Assembly (NCBI RefSeq): GCF_017161445.1
Contig: NZ_CP071060.1
Span: forward strand, 3,410,001-3,474,000
Direction: 5' to 3'
Source: Niveibacterium microcysteis
GTDB lineage: Bacteria; Pseudomonadota; Gammaproteobacteria; Burkholderiales; Rhodocyclaceae
Length of the DNA stretch: 64,000 bases
Every line of letters begins with the position of its first letter. Positions within the stretch are counted from its first letter, which is position 1. The position numbers and the translations under genes were made by a program. This document shows, one piece after another, positions 48,391-58,470 of the stretch. A model generated the notes under the pieces. The model had not been told where the DNA came from, ran no database searches, and saw nothing but the letters and a program-made list of their open reading frames with translations.

Positions 48391-49854
48391 GTGTTCAAAC
48401 CCGCCCGCACTGCAGGCCCGCCTTTTCTCCGCACAGGCGCCTGGCGCCCGCTCGCCGGCCTCATCCTGAGCATCGGTATGGCAAGCGTGCACGCCGAACC
48501 GATGAGCTTCGACGCGGCCCAGCTGCGCCTCGCCGACAAGTCCGGCACGCTGCGTGCAGCGCGGCTGAACCGCGAGGCCCGCGAACTCGAAGCCGAAGCC
48601 ACCCGCTCGCTATCGCTACCGCAGGTGAATGCAACGGTGGCGTATTCGAAACTGGAGCGCGACTACGAAGTCGATGTGGCACCGATTACCGGCGCGCTCA
48701 ATCAGGCAGTCGGTGCGATCGGCGGCGCCACCGGCGTGAAGCTGCCGGCGCTGCCCGCCACGCTCGATTACAAGTACAAGAACGAAGGCGTACGGCCGAT
48801 CCTCGGTTTCAACTGGCCGCTATTTACCGGCGGCAAGATCAGCGCCACGCAGGATCTCGCTGCCGCGCGAACGGCCGAGGCCGGCGCCGAGGTGCGCCAT
48901 ACCGAGGAAGCGCTCACCACTCAGCTGGTGAAGTACTACTACGGCTTGCAACTCGCCGAGCATGCGGTCGCAGTCCGCAGCGCCGTGCTCGACGCATTGA
49001 CCCAGCACCTGCACCAGGCCGAACGCTTCGAGAAGACCGGCCTGATCGCGCGGGCCGACCGCCTGCACGCACAAGTCGCCTACGACGAAGCGAAGCGCAA
49101 CTTGTTCAAGGCGCAGGACGATCGCGCACTCGCGCAGATTGCACTGAACCGGATGCTCGCCGCCACACAGGATGTGGTGCCGTCCTCGCCGCTCTTCGTG
49201 CGCAGCGCGCCGGTCGAGCCGATCGAGACCTGGACCCAGCACGGGCTCGCCGCGCATCCGGGCCTCGCGCTACTTGACGCCAAGCGCCAGCAGACTGCGC
49301 AGCTCGAAACCATCGCCCGCTCGGCGTTGCTGCCTGAGGTCTTCGCCTTCGGCACTTACCAGCTCAACAAAGAAGTGCTGACACCGGTGGAACCGGACTG
49401 GATCGTCGGCGTCGGCGTGCGCTTCACGCTGTTCGACCGCCTTGATCGCAGCAGCATGATTGCGGCGAGCCAGCGCCAGAGTGCGGGCGTCGTTGCATAC
49501 ACAGAACAGGCGCGCGACGACATCGCTACGCTGATCGAGAAACGCTGGCGCGAACTCGAACAGGCCCGCCAGCGCTACTTGCTGCTCGAATCGAGCATCG
49601 CGCTGGCGAAGGAGAACGTGCAACTGCGCGAGCGCGGCTTCGGTGAGGGGCTCAGCACCTCGCTCGATCTGGTCGACGCACGGCTGTCACTGTCACGCGC
49701 CGAGATCGACCGCGCTCAGGCCGCCCGCGACTATGTCGTCGCACTCGCCGAGCTGCTGGAAGCCAGCGGCCAAAGCGAGCGTTTTACCGAATACGCCGCA
49801 CACGCCGACATCCGGATCGAACGCCCCAACCCTGCCGCGGGTCGCCAACCATGA
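48391..49854 (+). CDS. TolC family outer-membrane efflux protein
   Basis: A 487-residue outer-membrane channel subunit with a signal peptide (cut near 'ASVHAEP', about residue 36). Two homologous halves each have a long helical hairpin ('AARTAEAGAEVRHTEEALTTQLVKYYYGLQLAEHAV' in pieces; 'RQSAGVVAYTEQARDDIATLIEKRW' in pieces), and the family motif 'LSTSLDLVDARLSLSRAEIDRAQAARDYV' (in pieces) is near the end. The GTG start at 48391 gives a plausible signal. It overlaps the HlyD gene downstream by four bases (ATGA) and so belongs firmly to that export operon; it could also serve the RND pump upstream. Confidence 0.92.
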   Translation: MFKPARTAGPPFLRTGAWRPLAGLILSIGMASVHAEPMSFDAAQLRLADKSGTLRAARLNREARELEAEATRSLSLPQVNATVAYSKLERDYEVDVAPITGALNQAVGAIGGATGVKLPALPATLDYKYKNEGVRPILGFNWPLFTGGKISATQDLAAARTAEAGAEVRHTEEALTTQLVKYYYGLQLAEHAVAVRSAVLDALTQHLHQAERFEKTGLIARADRLHAQVAYDEAKRNLFKAQDDRALAQIALNRMLAATQDVVPSSPLFVRSAPVEPIETWTQHGLAAHPGLALLDAKRQQTAQLETIARSALLPEVFAFGTYQLNKEVLTPVEPDWIVGVGVRFTLFDRLDRSSMIAASQRQSAGVVAYTEQARDDIATLIEKRWRELEQARQRYLLLESSIALAKENVQLRERGFGEGLSTSLDLVDARLSLSRAEIDRAQAARDYVVALAELLEASGQSERFTEYAAHADIRIERPNPAAGRQP

Positions 49855-50822
49855 ACAGCAAACCACTTGTCGCCGCAATCGCCGGCATCGCCGCGCTAGG
49901 GCTTGTCGCCTGGGGCGTTTGGGCCGCCACGCACCCGGCCCCCTTGCCAATCCAGGGGCAGATCGAATCGCGCACCGTCGACGTCGCCAGCAAGGTGCCG
50001 GGCCGGGTTGCCCGCGTGCTGGTCGAGGAAGGGCAACGCGTTAGCGCGGGGCAGGCACTCTTCGAACTGGAAAGCCCGGAACTCGACGCGAAGCTCGCGC
50101 AGGCCACCGCGGCACACGACGCCGCAGAGTCGGTCAGCACCAAGGCGCAGAGCGGCGCGCGCAGCGAAGAGATCCGCATGGCGGAGCTCAACTGGCAGCG
50201 CGCCGTTGCGGGTGCCGAGCTCGCCGAAACCACCGCGCGGCGCGTGGCCTCGCTCTACCGCGAGGGCCTGATCGCGCAGCAGAAGCACGACGAGGCGCAA
50301 ACCCAGGCGCATGCGGCCCGTGCGCAGGCCGACGCCGCCCGCGCGCAGTACGACATGGCCCGCAACGGCGCGCGCAGCGAGGACAAGGCGGCGGCGGCGG
50401 CACAAGTGCGGCAGGCGGCCGGTGCGATGTCGGAGGTGCAAGCCTATCGGCGTGAAACGCGCATCCTCGCGCCGGCGGCGGGCGAAGTCGCGAAGGTGCA
50501 GATCCGCGCAGGCGAGATCGCGCCGCAGGGTTACGCGGTGGTGTCGCTGGTGGACCGGGGTGACAGCTGGGCGGTGCTCAACGTGCGCGAAGACCAACTC
50601 GCTCGCTTCAAGCAAGGAGCGGAATTCGACGCAGAACTGCCCGCGCTCGGCAAGGCCCTGCGAATGAAAGTCATCTGGCTGGCACCGCTGCCCGATTTCG
50701 CGACCTGGAAGAATGTGCGGGGTACGCAAGGGGTAGACCTGCGCACCTTCGAGGTCCGCGCAAAGCCGCTCGCGCCGCCGCCGGATCTGCGGCCCGGCAT
50801 GAGCGTGATCGTGCGCCCCTGA
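49851..50822 (+). CDS. HlyD family secretion adaptor
   Basis: A 323-residue membrane-fusion protein with an N-terminal anchor (about 6-26). Half lipoyl 'DVASKVPGRVARVLVEEGQRVSAGQALFELES' (in pieces) is followed by a coiled-coil hairpin rich in Ala, Glu and Gln (about 75-190). The second lipoyl part is 'RILAPAAGEVAKVQIRAGEIAPQGY', followed by a beta-barrel. The type is that of adaptors paired with ABC-2 exporters (YhiI/YbhG-like). It sits between the TolC gene (overlap) and the first ABC-2 permease (three bases). Confidence 0.93.
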   Translation: MNSKPLVAAIAGIAALGLVAWGVWAATHPAPLPIQGQIESRTVDVASKVPGRVARVLVEEGQRVSAGQALFELESPELDAKLAQATAAHDAAESVSTKAQSGARSEEIRMAELNWQRAVAGAELAETTARRVASLYREGLIAQQKHDEAQTQAHAARAQADAARAQYDMARNGARSEDKAAAAAQVRQAAGAMSEVQAYRRETRILAPAAGEVAKVQIRAGEIAPQGYAVVSLVDRGDSWAVLNVREDQLARFKQGAEFDAELPALGKALRMKVIWLAPLPDFATWKNVRGTQGVDLRTFEVRAKPLAPPPDLRPGMSVIVRP

Positions 50823-50825
50823 GGC

Positions 50826-52001
50826 ATGGCCACGTCGGCCTTCCGCCGCAGCCTGCGGCGCGAGCTCTCGCACCTGGCACACGACCGCTGGGACCAAGCG
50901 CTGCTGCTATGGCTGCCCTTGCTGACCTGTCTGATGATCGCCGCGATCTTCTCTGCCGGGCAGATCCGCGAACTGCCGGTCGGTCTGATCGATGCCGATC
51001 ACACACCTCTTTCGCGCCAGCTCGCGCGCCTGATCGACGCGGCGCCCGGTGTTCGTATCGCCGCCAACCCGGCTGATCACACGGCCGCGATGCAGGCCAT
51101 GCGCAGCCGCTCGCTTTACGGCGTGATCGAGATCCCGCAAGGCTTCGAGCGCCAGATCAAGCGCGGCGAGCAAGGCGATGTGCTGTGCTTCTACGACGCA
51201 CAGTTCGCGACGGCAGCCGGCATCCTCGCCAAGGATGTACAGGCTGCAACGATGACCTTCGCCGCCGGCATCCGCATGGTCGCGCGCGAGAAGCGCGGCG
51301 AATCCGCGATCGCGGTGCGCGACAGCGTGCAAGCGATCAATCTGCGCCTGACGAGCCTCTACAACGAGTCGATCGACTACCAGACCTTTCTCGGCGGCGC
51401 ACTGGTGCCGGCGATCCTGCAGATCCTGATCATGGTCGTGGGTGCCAGCGCCGTGGGCCGCGAGATCCGCGACCGCAGCGTGCCTGAGTGGCTCCCTGCG
51501 GCCGACGCTCACCACGCCTCGGCGCTGCTGGGCAAGCTGCTTCCCGCCTTCATCGCATTCAGCGCCTGGGGCGTGATCTTTCTGCTCGCCTGGGGGCTGC
51601 TGAGGGCCGAGGTCGCCGCCGCCTCGCGCGCACTGCTACTGAGCTGCATGCTGGTGATGGTGGCGGCTTACCTGCTGCTGGGTGCGTTGGTCGCCGCCGC
51701 CACCGCCAACCTGCGCAGCGCACTCAGCGTGGTGGGCTTCTACACCGCGCCAGCCTTCGCCTACGTCGGCCAGGCGTTTCCGCTGATGGCGATGCCGGCG
51801 GCCGCAAAAGCCTGGGCGGCGATCCTGCCGCTGACCTGGTGGATTCAACTGCAAAACCAGCACTGGCTGATGGATGTGCCGATCGCCGCATCGGCGAAGC
51901 CCGTTTCAGCGCTGCTGCTGATGCTCGCGATTGGCGCGCTTGGCAGCGTGCTCGCGCTGCGGCGTGTCGCATCGCAGCCTGAGCGCTGGGGCGCCCGATG
52001 A
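50826..52001 (+). CDS. ABC-2 type transporter permease (first of two)
   Basis: A 391-residue inner-membrane protein. Helix 1 (about 25-43) is followed by a large extracytoplasmic domain ('LPVGLIDADHTPLSRQLARLIDA', 'LYGVIEIPQGFERQIKRGE'). A cluster of about five helices follows (about 195-385), with 'GREIRDRSVPEWLPAADA', the usual cytoplasmic loop. This is the ABC-2/YhhJ-like layout of exporters such as YbhS and YbhR. No ATPase domain is fused. It overlaps the second permease gene by four bases. Confidence 0.92.
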   Translation: MATSAFRRSLRRELSHLAHDRWDQALLLWLPLLTCLMIAAIFSAGQIRELPVGLIDADHTPLSRQLARLIDAAPGVRIAANPADHTAAMQAMRSRSLYGVIEIPQGFERQIKRGEQGDVLCFYDAQFATAAGILAKDVQAATMTFAAGIRMVAREKRGESAIAVRDSVQAINLRLTSLYNESIDYQTFLGGALVPAILQILIMVVGASAVGREIRDRSVPEWLPAADAHHASALLGKLLPAFIAFSAWGVIFLLAWGLLRAEVAAASRALLLSCMLVMVAAYLLLGALVAAATANLRSALSVVGFYTAPAFAYVGQAFPLMAMPAAAKAWAAILPLTWWIQLQNQHWLMDVPIAASAKPVSALLLMLAIGALGSVLALRRVASQPERWGAR

Positions 52002-53152
52002 GCTTCGTGCGCGCGATGTTGGCAACCTGGCGAGCGGTGCTCGCCGACGCAGGCGCGGTGCTGCTCTTGCTCGGTGCCTGCGTAGCGTATTCCTTCTTCT
52101 ACCCGCTGCCGTACGAGCGCGAGACCGTCGAACGCGTGCCCGTGGCAGTCGTGGATCAGGACGATTCACCGCTCTCCCGACAGCTGATCCGGTTCGCCAT
52201 GGCCAGTCCGCAACTCGCCGTGCGGCAGGTCGGCCGCGATCTACCGGCGGCACAGGCAGCACTCGCGAGCGGCGAGGTGATGGGCCTTGCGCTGATTCCC
52301 GCCGGCTTCAAGGCCGACCTGCAGCGCGGAAAACGGGTGGAGGTGCAGATCGCCGGCAACGCCGCCTACGCGCTGATCAACAAAACGGTGCTGAGTGGCT
52401 TTGCGGCAGCCGCCGGCACGCTGTCAGCCGGCATTGATGTGCGGCGCTTCGCCAGCCATGGCGCGTCCATGCAGCAGGCGCTGGACGCCGCACTGCCGGT
52501 GAATTACATCGCGCGGCCGGCGTTCAACGTCAACGAAGGCTATGGCAGCTACGTCGTGCCCGGCGTGGCGCCACTGATCGTGCAACAGACGCTCGTGATC
52601 GGCATGTCTTTGCTGCTGGGTTTGTGGGCTGAGCAACGACGCGCGGGCCTCGCGCCGCTGCCCACCCGCTTGCAGGCTCGCCCCTGGTCAGGCTTCTTCG
52701 GGCTGTGGGCGGCATTCGCGGCGATCGGCCTGCTCAACGCGCTGTATTTCTTCGGTTTCGTGTTTCATTTTCAGGGCTACCCGCAGGCGCCCCGTCTGGT
52801 CGAAATGCTTGCGCTGGCTGCGCTCTTCGCCCTGGCAAGCAGTGCCTTTGGGCTGTGCCTCGGGCAGTTTTTCGGCGTGCGTGAGCGCGGCATGCAACTG
52901 CTGCTGTTCTCGTCGATCCCGATGCTGTTCGTCTCCGGCTTTCCGTGGCCAGCCGAATCGTTGCCGGAGCCGATCGCCACGCTGCGCTGGCTGCTGCCCA
53001 GCACGCCAGGCATTCAGGCATCGCTCGCGGTGAACCAGCTGGGCGCGCCGTTTTCCGCGGTCACGACGGAACTGCTCGCGCTGGCCGCACAGACCGTCGG
53101 CTGGGGCGCGGCGGCCGCATGGTTGTTCCGCCGCCGCTGGGCGCCGCAGTAA
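51998..53152 (+). CDS. ABC-2 type transporter permease (second of two)
   Basis: A 384-residue paralogue of the preceding permease with the same layout. Helix 1 is at about residues 15-35, then comes an extracytoplasmic domain ('VPVAVVDQDDSPLSRQLIRFAMA', 'VMGLALIPAGFKADLQRGKR') and helices from about 190 on, with 'FFGVRERGMQLLLFSSIPMLFVSGFPWP' (in pieces). The two would form a heterodimer in the membrane. No ATP-binding subunit gene exists on either side: a MarC gene follows and the HlyD adaptor precedes. An ATPase may be encoded elsewhere. Confidence 0.92.
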   Translation: MSFVRAMLATWRAVLADAGAVLLLLGACVAYSFFYPLPYERETVERVPVAVVDQDDSPLSRQLIRFAMASPQLAVRQVGRDLPAAQAALASGEVMGLALIPAGFKADLQRGKRVEVQIAGNAAYALINKTVLSGFAAAAGTLSAGIDVRRFASHGASMQQALDAALPVNYIARPAFNVNEGYGSYVVPGVAPLIVQQTLVIGMSLLLGLWAEQRRAGLAPLPTRLQARPWSGFFGLWAAFAAIGLLNALYFFGFVFHFQGYPQAPRLVEMLALAALFALASSAFGLCLGQFFGVRERGMQLLLFSSIPMLFVSGFPWPAESLPEPIATLRWLLPSTPGIQASLAVNQLGAPFSAVTTELLALAAQTVGWGAAAAWLFRRRWAPQ

Positions 53153-53198
53153 GGCGGCTTGCGGCACAATCGCGCTTTGCCCCGCAGGTGCCGGCCCG

Positions 53199-53876
53199 AT
53201 GCTCGAAATCTTTCAGTACGCAGTCAAGAACACCGCGCTGATCCTCGCCGCGTTGCTGCCGATCATCAACCCGCCGGGTGGCGCACCGATCTTCCTGCTG
53301 CTGACCCGTGGCGCGTCGGCCGACACTCGCCGCTACCTCGCGCGGCAAGTGGCATGGAACGCCTCGCTGCTGCTGCTCGCGGCAATGTTCATCGGCTCGT
53401 ATGTGCTGGAGTACTTCGGCATCTCAGCCGCCACGGTGAAGGTGGCGGGCGGCATGCTGGTCGCATCGATCGGCTGGAAGATGCTGCAGACGGACGACGC
53501 CCACCACGACGACGCGGGCTCGCACATCGAATGGAGCCGCCCGGTCGCGGAAAGCCGCGCTTTCTATCCGCACACCTTCCCGCTCACCGTCGGGCCCGGC
53601 TCGATCGCGGTTGCGCTGACGCTGGGCGCAAGTGTCTACCAGGGCGGCAAACGCCCGATCGCCGCACCGCTCGGCGCGCTGCTCGCAGTGTTGATCGTCG
53701 CGATCATCATTTACCTCTGCTACGGCTTCGCCGACCGCATCGTCGGCCTGCTCGGCAAGACCGGCACCACCGTGATGCTGCGCCTCACCGCCTTCGTGCT
53801 GCTGTGCATCGGCATAGAGATATTCTGGGGCGGCGCATCCGACCTGCTGGAACCACTCGTTCTGCATCGTCGTTAG
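53199..53876 (+). CDS. MarC family membrane protein
   Basis: A 225-residue inner-membrane protein with six helices. It has the family pattern 'LLPIINPPGGAPIFLLLTRG' (Asn-Pro-Pro), 'KVAGGMLVASIGWKML', 'FPLTVGPGSIAVALTLGA' (Gly-Pro-Gly) and 'VMLRLTAFVLLCIGIEIFWGG'. MarC/NAAT proteins are sometimes said to carry neutral amino acids, but most have no proven role. It lies 46 bases after the permease and ends at a strong terminator, so it may close the export operon. Confidence 0.93.
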   Translation: MLEIFQYAVKNTALILAALLPIINPPGGAPIFLLLTRGASADTRRYLARQVAWNASLLLLAAMFIGSYVLEYFGISAATVKVAGGMLVASIGWKMLQTDDAHHDDAGSHIEWSRPVAESRAFYPHTFPLTVGPGSIAVALTLGASVYQGGKRPIAAPLGALLAVLIVAIIIYLCYGFADRIVGLLGKTGTTVMLRLTAFVLLCIGIEIFWGGASDLLEPLVLHRR

Positions 53877-53888
53877 GACCACCCCACA

Positions 53889-53920
53889 AAAGAAAGGGCC
53901 CCGCGGGGCCCTTTCTTCTT
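53889..53920. terminator. Bidirectional terminator between marC-type and DUF4337 genes
   Basis: A perfect palindrome, AGAAAGGGCCCC/GGGGCCCTTTCT around GC (53891-53916), is flanked by A-rich and CTTCTTT tracts. It serves both convergent genes. Confidence 0.88.
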
Positions 53921-53935
53921 TGCTGCGCGTGCCGC

Positions 53936-54508
53936 TCAGATGTGGGCAAGCGCCAGCGCCGCCAGCGCAGAGCCGAATGCGGCCGTGCCCCAGGCGCCGT
54001 ACTGCAGCCACTTCTTGCGCGTCAGCAAGGTAATCGCAGCAAGGGAAATCGCGATCTGGATCGCAGTCATGGCCTGCGCCCAGCGATGATGCACATGCAT
54101 CGCCTGCTCGCTCAGTTCGTCTTCTTCCTTGACGCGAGCCTCCAGTTCGTCGGCCTTCTTCTTGATCTCTTCCTTCTCGGCCTTGTAGCGCGCGGCGTCT
54201 GCCTCGAACTTGGGCCGCTTGTCCTCGACGCTCAGCGCACTGCCCAGCTCGGCAAGGTTCTGCTTGTTGCCCTTGGACTGGTAGTAAGCCCACTGGTTGG
54301 CGGCTTCGGTCTTGAGGATCGCAGCCTGGTTCTTGTGCAGCATTGCGTCGTTCTGCGTGGCGCCGCCTTCGTAGCTGAATAGCGCGCCGACGGTCGCCAG
54401 GATGGCGGTCATCACGGCGATTTGCGACGAGAAATTGTCGCCGCCGTGGCCAGCGTGTTCGACCGCATGGTCATGCGGCCCGTGGACGTGGAAATGATCT
54501 CCGGACAT
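53936..54508 (-). CDS. DUF4337 domain protein
   Basis: A 190-residue membrane protein with a His-rich N-terminus ('HFHVHGPHDHAVEHAGHGG'). A first helix (about 29-46) runs up to 'SYEGGATQNDAMLHKNQAAILKTEAANQWAYYQ' (in pieces), the typical DUF4337 core. A charged coiled coil (about 100-135) and two C-terminal helices follow. Function unknown. The His-rich start could bind metal. It is 20 bases after folA and may be in its transcript. Confidence 0.88.
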   Translation of the reverse strand: MSGDHFHVHGPHDHAVEHAGHGGDNFSSQIAVMTAILATVGALFSYEGGATQNDAMLHKNQAAILKTEAANQWAYYQSKGNKQNLAELGSALSVEDKRPKFEADAARYKAEKEEIKKKADELEARVKEEDELSEQAMHVHHRWAQAMTAIQIAISLAAITLLTRKKWLQYGAWGTAAFGSALAALALAHI

Positions 54509-54528
54509 GGTCTTCTGCGTTGCAGTTT

Positions 54529-55017
54529 TCAGGAACGAACGTAATCAACAAAATCAAAGGGGTGGTCGTGGGCCTCGTCGGCCGGGTGCCCCTCGCGGCG
54601 AACCACCGTAAAGCCCGCATCCCGCCAATCCGGGAAGTGGGCGTCACCGTCGACCTCCGCCTGCACCTCGGTCAGCCACAGCTCGTCGGCGCGCGGCAGC
54701 GCCTCGGCGTACAGCTGCGCACCACCAATCACGAAGGCGCGCTCGACAGCGCCGCAAAGCGCCAGCGCTTCGTCGAGCGAATGCACGACCTCGGCACCCT
54801 CGAGCTGCAAATCGCGCTGGCGCGTGACCACGATGTTGCGCCGGCCCGGCAAGGGGCGCCCAAGCGAGTCCCAGGTCTTGCGGCCCATCACGATCGGGTG
54901 CCCGAGCGTGAGCGACTTGAAACGCTTGAGATCATCCCGCAGGCGCCATGGCAGCGCGTTGTCACGGCCGATCGTGCCGTTGCGCGCGACTGCGGCGATC
55001 AGGGCAAGTTTCGTCAT
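54529..55017 (-). CDS. folA: Dihydrofolate reductase
   Basis: A 162-residue enzyme that reduces dihydrofolate to tetrahydrofolate with NADPH, restoring the cofactor used by ThyA. 'LIAAVARNGTIGRDNALPWRLRDDLKRFK' (in pieces) has the Met-20-type loop, Trp22-like residue and the catalytic Asp in 'LRDDLKRF'. Then 'GRKTWDSLGRPLPGRRNIVVTR' and 'FVIGGAQLYAEAL' follow. The ATG shares bases with the thyA stop (TAATG), so the two are coupled. Confidence 0.96.
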   Translation of the reverse strand: MTKLALIAAVARNGTIGRDNALPWRLRDDLKRFKSLTLGHPIVMGRKTWDSLGRPLPGRRNIVVTRQRDLQLEGAEVVHSLDEALALCGAVERAFVIGGAQLYAEALPRADELWLTEVQAEVDGDAHFPDWRDAGFTVVRREGHPADEAHDHPFDFVDYVRS

Positions 55018-55811
55018 TACACGGCCACCGGCGCAGAGATGTGAGGATGCGGGTCGTAGCCTTCAAGCGTGAAATCCTCGAAGCGGAAGGCGAACAAATC
55101 CTTCACCTCGGGGTTCAGGCGCATCGTCGGCAGCGGACGCAGCTCACGCGAGAGCTGCAGGCGGGTCTGATCCAGATGGTTTGAGTACAGATGCGCGTCG
55201 CCCAGCGTGTGCACGAAGTCACCCGGCTGGTAGCCGCAGACCTGCGCAATCATCAGCGTCAGCAACGCATAGCTTGCGATGTTGAACGGCACGCCGAGGA
55301 AGATATCCGCGCTGCGCTGGTATAGCTGGCAGGAGAGCTTGCCGTCTGCGACGTAGAACTGGAACAGCGCGTGACAGGGCGGCAGCGCCATCTTGTCCAC
55401 TTCGCCCGGGTTCCATGCACACACAAGGTGGCGGCGCGAATCCGGGTTCTTCTTAAGCCCTTCGACAAGCAGGGTGATCTGGTCGACCGTACGGCCGTCC
55501 GCCGTCTCCCAGCGTCGCCACTGTTTGCCATACACCGGGCCGAGTTCGCCGTTTTCGTCGGCCCACTCATCCCAGATCGAAACGCCGTTTTCCTTCAGGT
55601 AGCGGATGTTCGTATCGCCCTGCAGGAACCACAGCAGTTCGTGGATGATCGAGCGAAGGTGCAACTTCTTCGTTGTAACGAGCGGAAAGCCCTCGGCCAG
55701 ATCGAAACGCATCTGCCAGCCGAAGACCGAGAGGGTGCCAGTGCCAGTGCGGTCGGACTTGCGATGACCGCGTTCGAGCACATGGCGCATGAGTTCGTGA
55801 TACTGCCGCAT
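55017..55811 (-). CDS. thyA: Thymidylate synthase
   Basis: A 264-residue enzyme, the same length as E. coli ThyA. It methylates dUMP with methylenetetrahydrofolate. The active-site Cys is in '[13 protein letters not shown]' (about Cys146). Also present are the phosphate-binding Arg of '[15 protein letters not shown]', '[14 protein letters not shown]', and the dUMP-contact '[20 protein letters not shown]'. The start at 55811 gives the family opening '[12 protein letters not shown]'; the upstream extension is not used. Its ribosome site is weak. Confidence 0.97.
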   Translation of the reverse strand: MRQYHELMRHVLERGHRKSDRTGTGTLSVFGWQMRFDLAEGFPLVTTKKLHLRSIIHELLWFLQGDTNIRYLKENGVSIWDEWADENGELGPVYGKQWRRWETADGRTVDQITLLVEGLKKNPDSRRHLVCAWNPGEVDKMALPPCHALFQFYVADGKLSCQLYQRSADIFLGVPFNIASYALLTLMIAQVCGYQPGDFVHTLGDAHLYSNHLDQTRLQLSRELRPLPTMRLNPEVKDLFAFRFEDFTLEGYDPHPHISAPVAV

Positions 55812-55905
55812 GGGTAAAGCCCGGCCGGAAAAAGCCGTCATTGTACCGGTGGCGGCGCGCTTGCACGGCTGATTAAGAAGGTAGAGACGCGCCGCCACCA
55901 CAGCG

Positions 55906-55911
55906 TAGAAT
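55906..55911 (+). promoter_or_regulatory. Possible -10 box of the 55938 gene
   Basis: TAGAAT, 26 bases before the ATG, in the divergent region with thyA. No clear -35. Confidence 0.35.
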
Positions 55912-55937
55912 CGTGACGGAATTCACAGAGAATCGGC

Positions 55938-57410
55938 ATGCTCAAGCTATTCCCTTCCCGCCCGGATCACCCCTTGGCCGATTTGCGCGAACTGCAGCGC
56001 GCGGTCACGGAAATCGGCGCGCACACGCCGGACGACGCGTTGCGCGAGGCGACCGGCTGGCTTGAGACGGTTGGCGCACCGGAAGAAGGCAGCGACCCGA
56101 CCGCCTTGCTGCGCCTGCTCGTGAGCTTCGACGAGGCAATGCAGCCGCACGCCCGCGCGCTGGCCGACCGCTATGTCGAAAGCCGCCTGAAATGGTCGCC
56201 AAGCTCGACCGCCCGCTGGCAGGCAACACGCGCCTTCCTGCACCTGCTGTGCGAGCGCTACGAAGACCTGCTGCGCCTGCTCGGCAATGGCCGCAAGCCC
56301 TATGTGCAACTCACCGCCGACGTCGCAGTGCGCTTGCTGCGGGCAGCCAGCGCCGCCCAGCGCTGGGATGCGCTTCGTTATGGCCCCTATGATCCGAACC
56401 ACTGGCGGCGCTGCGGCCAGGCCTATCTGGCCGCGGCCCAGCACAATCTGCTTGAACAACCGGTGCGGCTGCGCAGCAACCGGCAAACCGAAACAACCAC
56501 GGCACGCGAGTACCTGCGCACGGTTGCCTTTGCCACCGCCGCGATGGACGAACTGGACGAGCGCCAGATCCTGCTCGCCGGCCACGTAATCCACTACGTG
56601 CTGGGCACGCTTCGCCTGACCGAAACACCCGAGCGCGACAGCGTCTTCTGGGTGGACCCGGCGCTGGCACAAAGCCCGGTGCGGATGGCTCGGCAGCCGC
56701 AAGCAAGCCCGACTGTGCGCTACTTCAGCGGCGGCTCAACACTCGACGCGCTGTTCGAAATGGAGCTGATGGTGCGCGGCGGTACGCTGCCGCCGGCCCT
56801 CGGCGTCGAACCGGATGACGCGCCGCACCTCGGCCCCTTGCTGCGCCACTTTGCCCGCCACTGGTCGGAAGAGCCGCCTGTGCGGCGCCATCGGCGCCAC
56901 GCCCTGCCGGGCCAGCTGCATGTGATCGAGGGCCTCGAACCGCTCGCTGAACTTCTGTCGGGCAAGGCCAGCGCTCAGATGAGCCTGTGGGAACAGCGCG
57001 ACGCCAGCCTGCACGGCATCGGCCTGACCTTGCCGGTCGACGAACGCAGCCGCCTGCGCGTCGGCGCGCTGCTCGGCCTGCACTCGCACGACGGCACGCG
57101 CTGGCTCGCCGGTATCGTCCGGCGGATGCAGCATTTGTCGGACAACACGCTGCACGTCGGCGTCGAAGTCATTTCCTGGCATCCGATGGCTGCACATGCC
57201 GACGATGGCGCGCAAAACGTGCGGGTGCTGTTGCTCGACCCCCTGCACCGCGACGCCACGATCCGCCTTGCGGTGCCCCTGCCCGGCGTACGGCCGGGCG
57301 CGCCACTCTTCCTGCTGGGGCAGAACAAGGCCCTCAAGCTGCTGCCCGGCGAGCTGATCGAACGCGGCGCCGACCACGAAATCCGCAGCTACCAGGTGGC
57401 CGCCTCCTGA
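55938..57410 (+). CDS. Large protein of unknown function with possible C-terminal PilZ domain
   Basis: A 490-residue cytoplasmic protein with no signal or membrane helix. Residues about 1-340 are mostly helical and Leu/Ala/Arg-rich and match no family known to me. The C-terminal part has '[16 protein letters not shown]', which fits the second PilZ motif (Asp-x-Ser-x2-Gly), then a beta-rich stretch '[25 protein letters not shown]' (in pieces) and '[13 protein letters not shown]'. The first PilZ motif (Arg-x3-Arg) is not obvious, so cyclic-di-GMP binding is open. It is divergent from thyA and precedes accA. Confidence 0.75.
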   Translation: MLKLFPSRPDHPLADLRELQRAVTEIGAHTPDDALREATGWLETVGAPEEGSDPTALLRLLVSFDEAMQPHARALADRYVESRLKWSPSSTARWQATRAFLHLLCERYEDLLRLLGNGRKPYVQLTADVAVRLLRAASAAQRWDALRYGPYDPNHWRRCGQAYLAAAQHNLLEQPVRLRSNRQTETTTAREYLRTVAFATAAMDELDERQILLAGHVIHYVLGTLRLTETPERDSVFWVDPALAQSPVRMARQPQASPTVRYFSGGSTLDALFEMELMVRGGTLPPALGVEPDDAPHLGPLLRHFARHWSEEPPVRRHRRHALPGQLHVIEGLEPLAELLSGKASAQMSLWEQRDASLHGIGLTLPVDERSRLRVGALLGLHSHDGTRWLAGIVRRMQHLSDNTLHVGVEVISWHPMAAHADDGAQNVRVLLLDPLHRDATIRLAVPLPGVRPGAPLFLLGQNKALKLLPGELIERGADHEIRSYQVAAS

Positions 57411-57468
57411 AAGCGGCACCAAATCAACTGCTTCAGCAGCAACGGAATATCCCTGCGAGCCCATCGGG

Positions 57469-57474
57469 TACAAT
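57469..57474 (+). promoter_or_regulatory. Possible -10 box of accA
   Basis: TACAAT, 27 bases before the accA ATG. The -35 is weak. Confidence 0.35.
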
Positions 57475-57501
57475 CGCCCACCTTTCAAAAAGCGGTATGG
57501 C

Positions 57502-58462
<961 letters not shown>

Positions 58463-58470
<8 letters not shown>

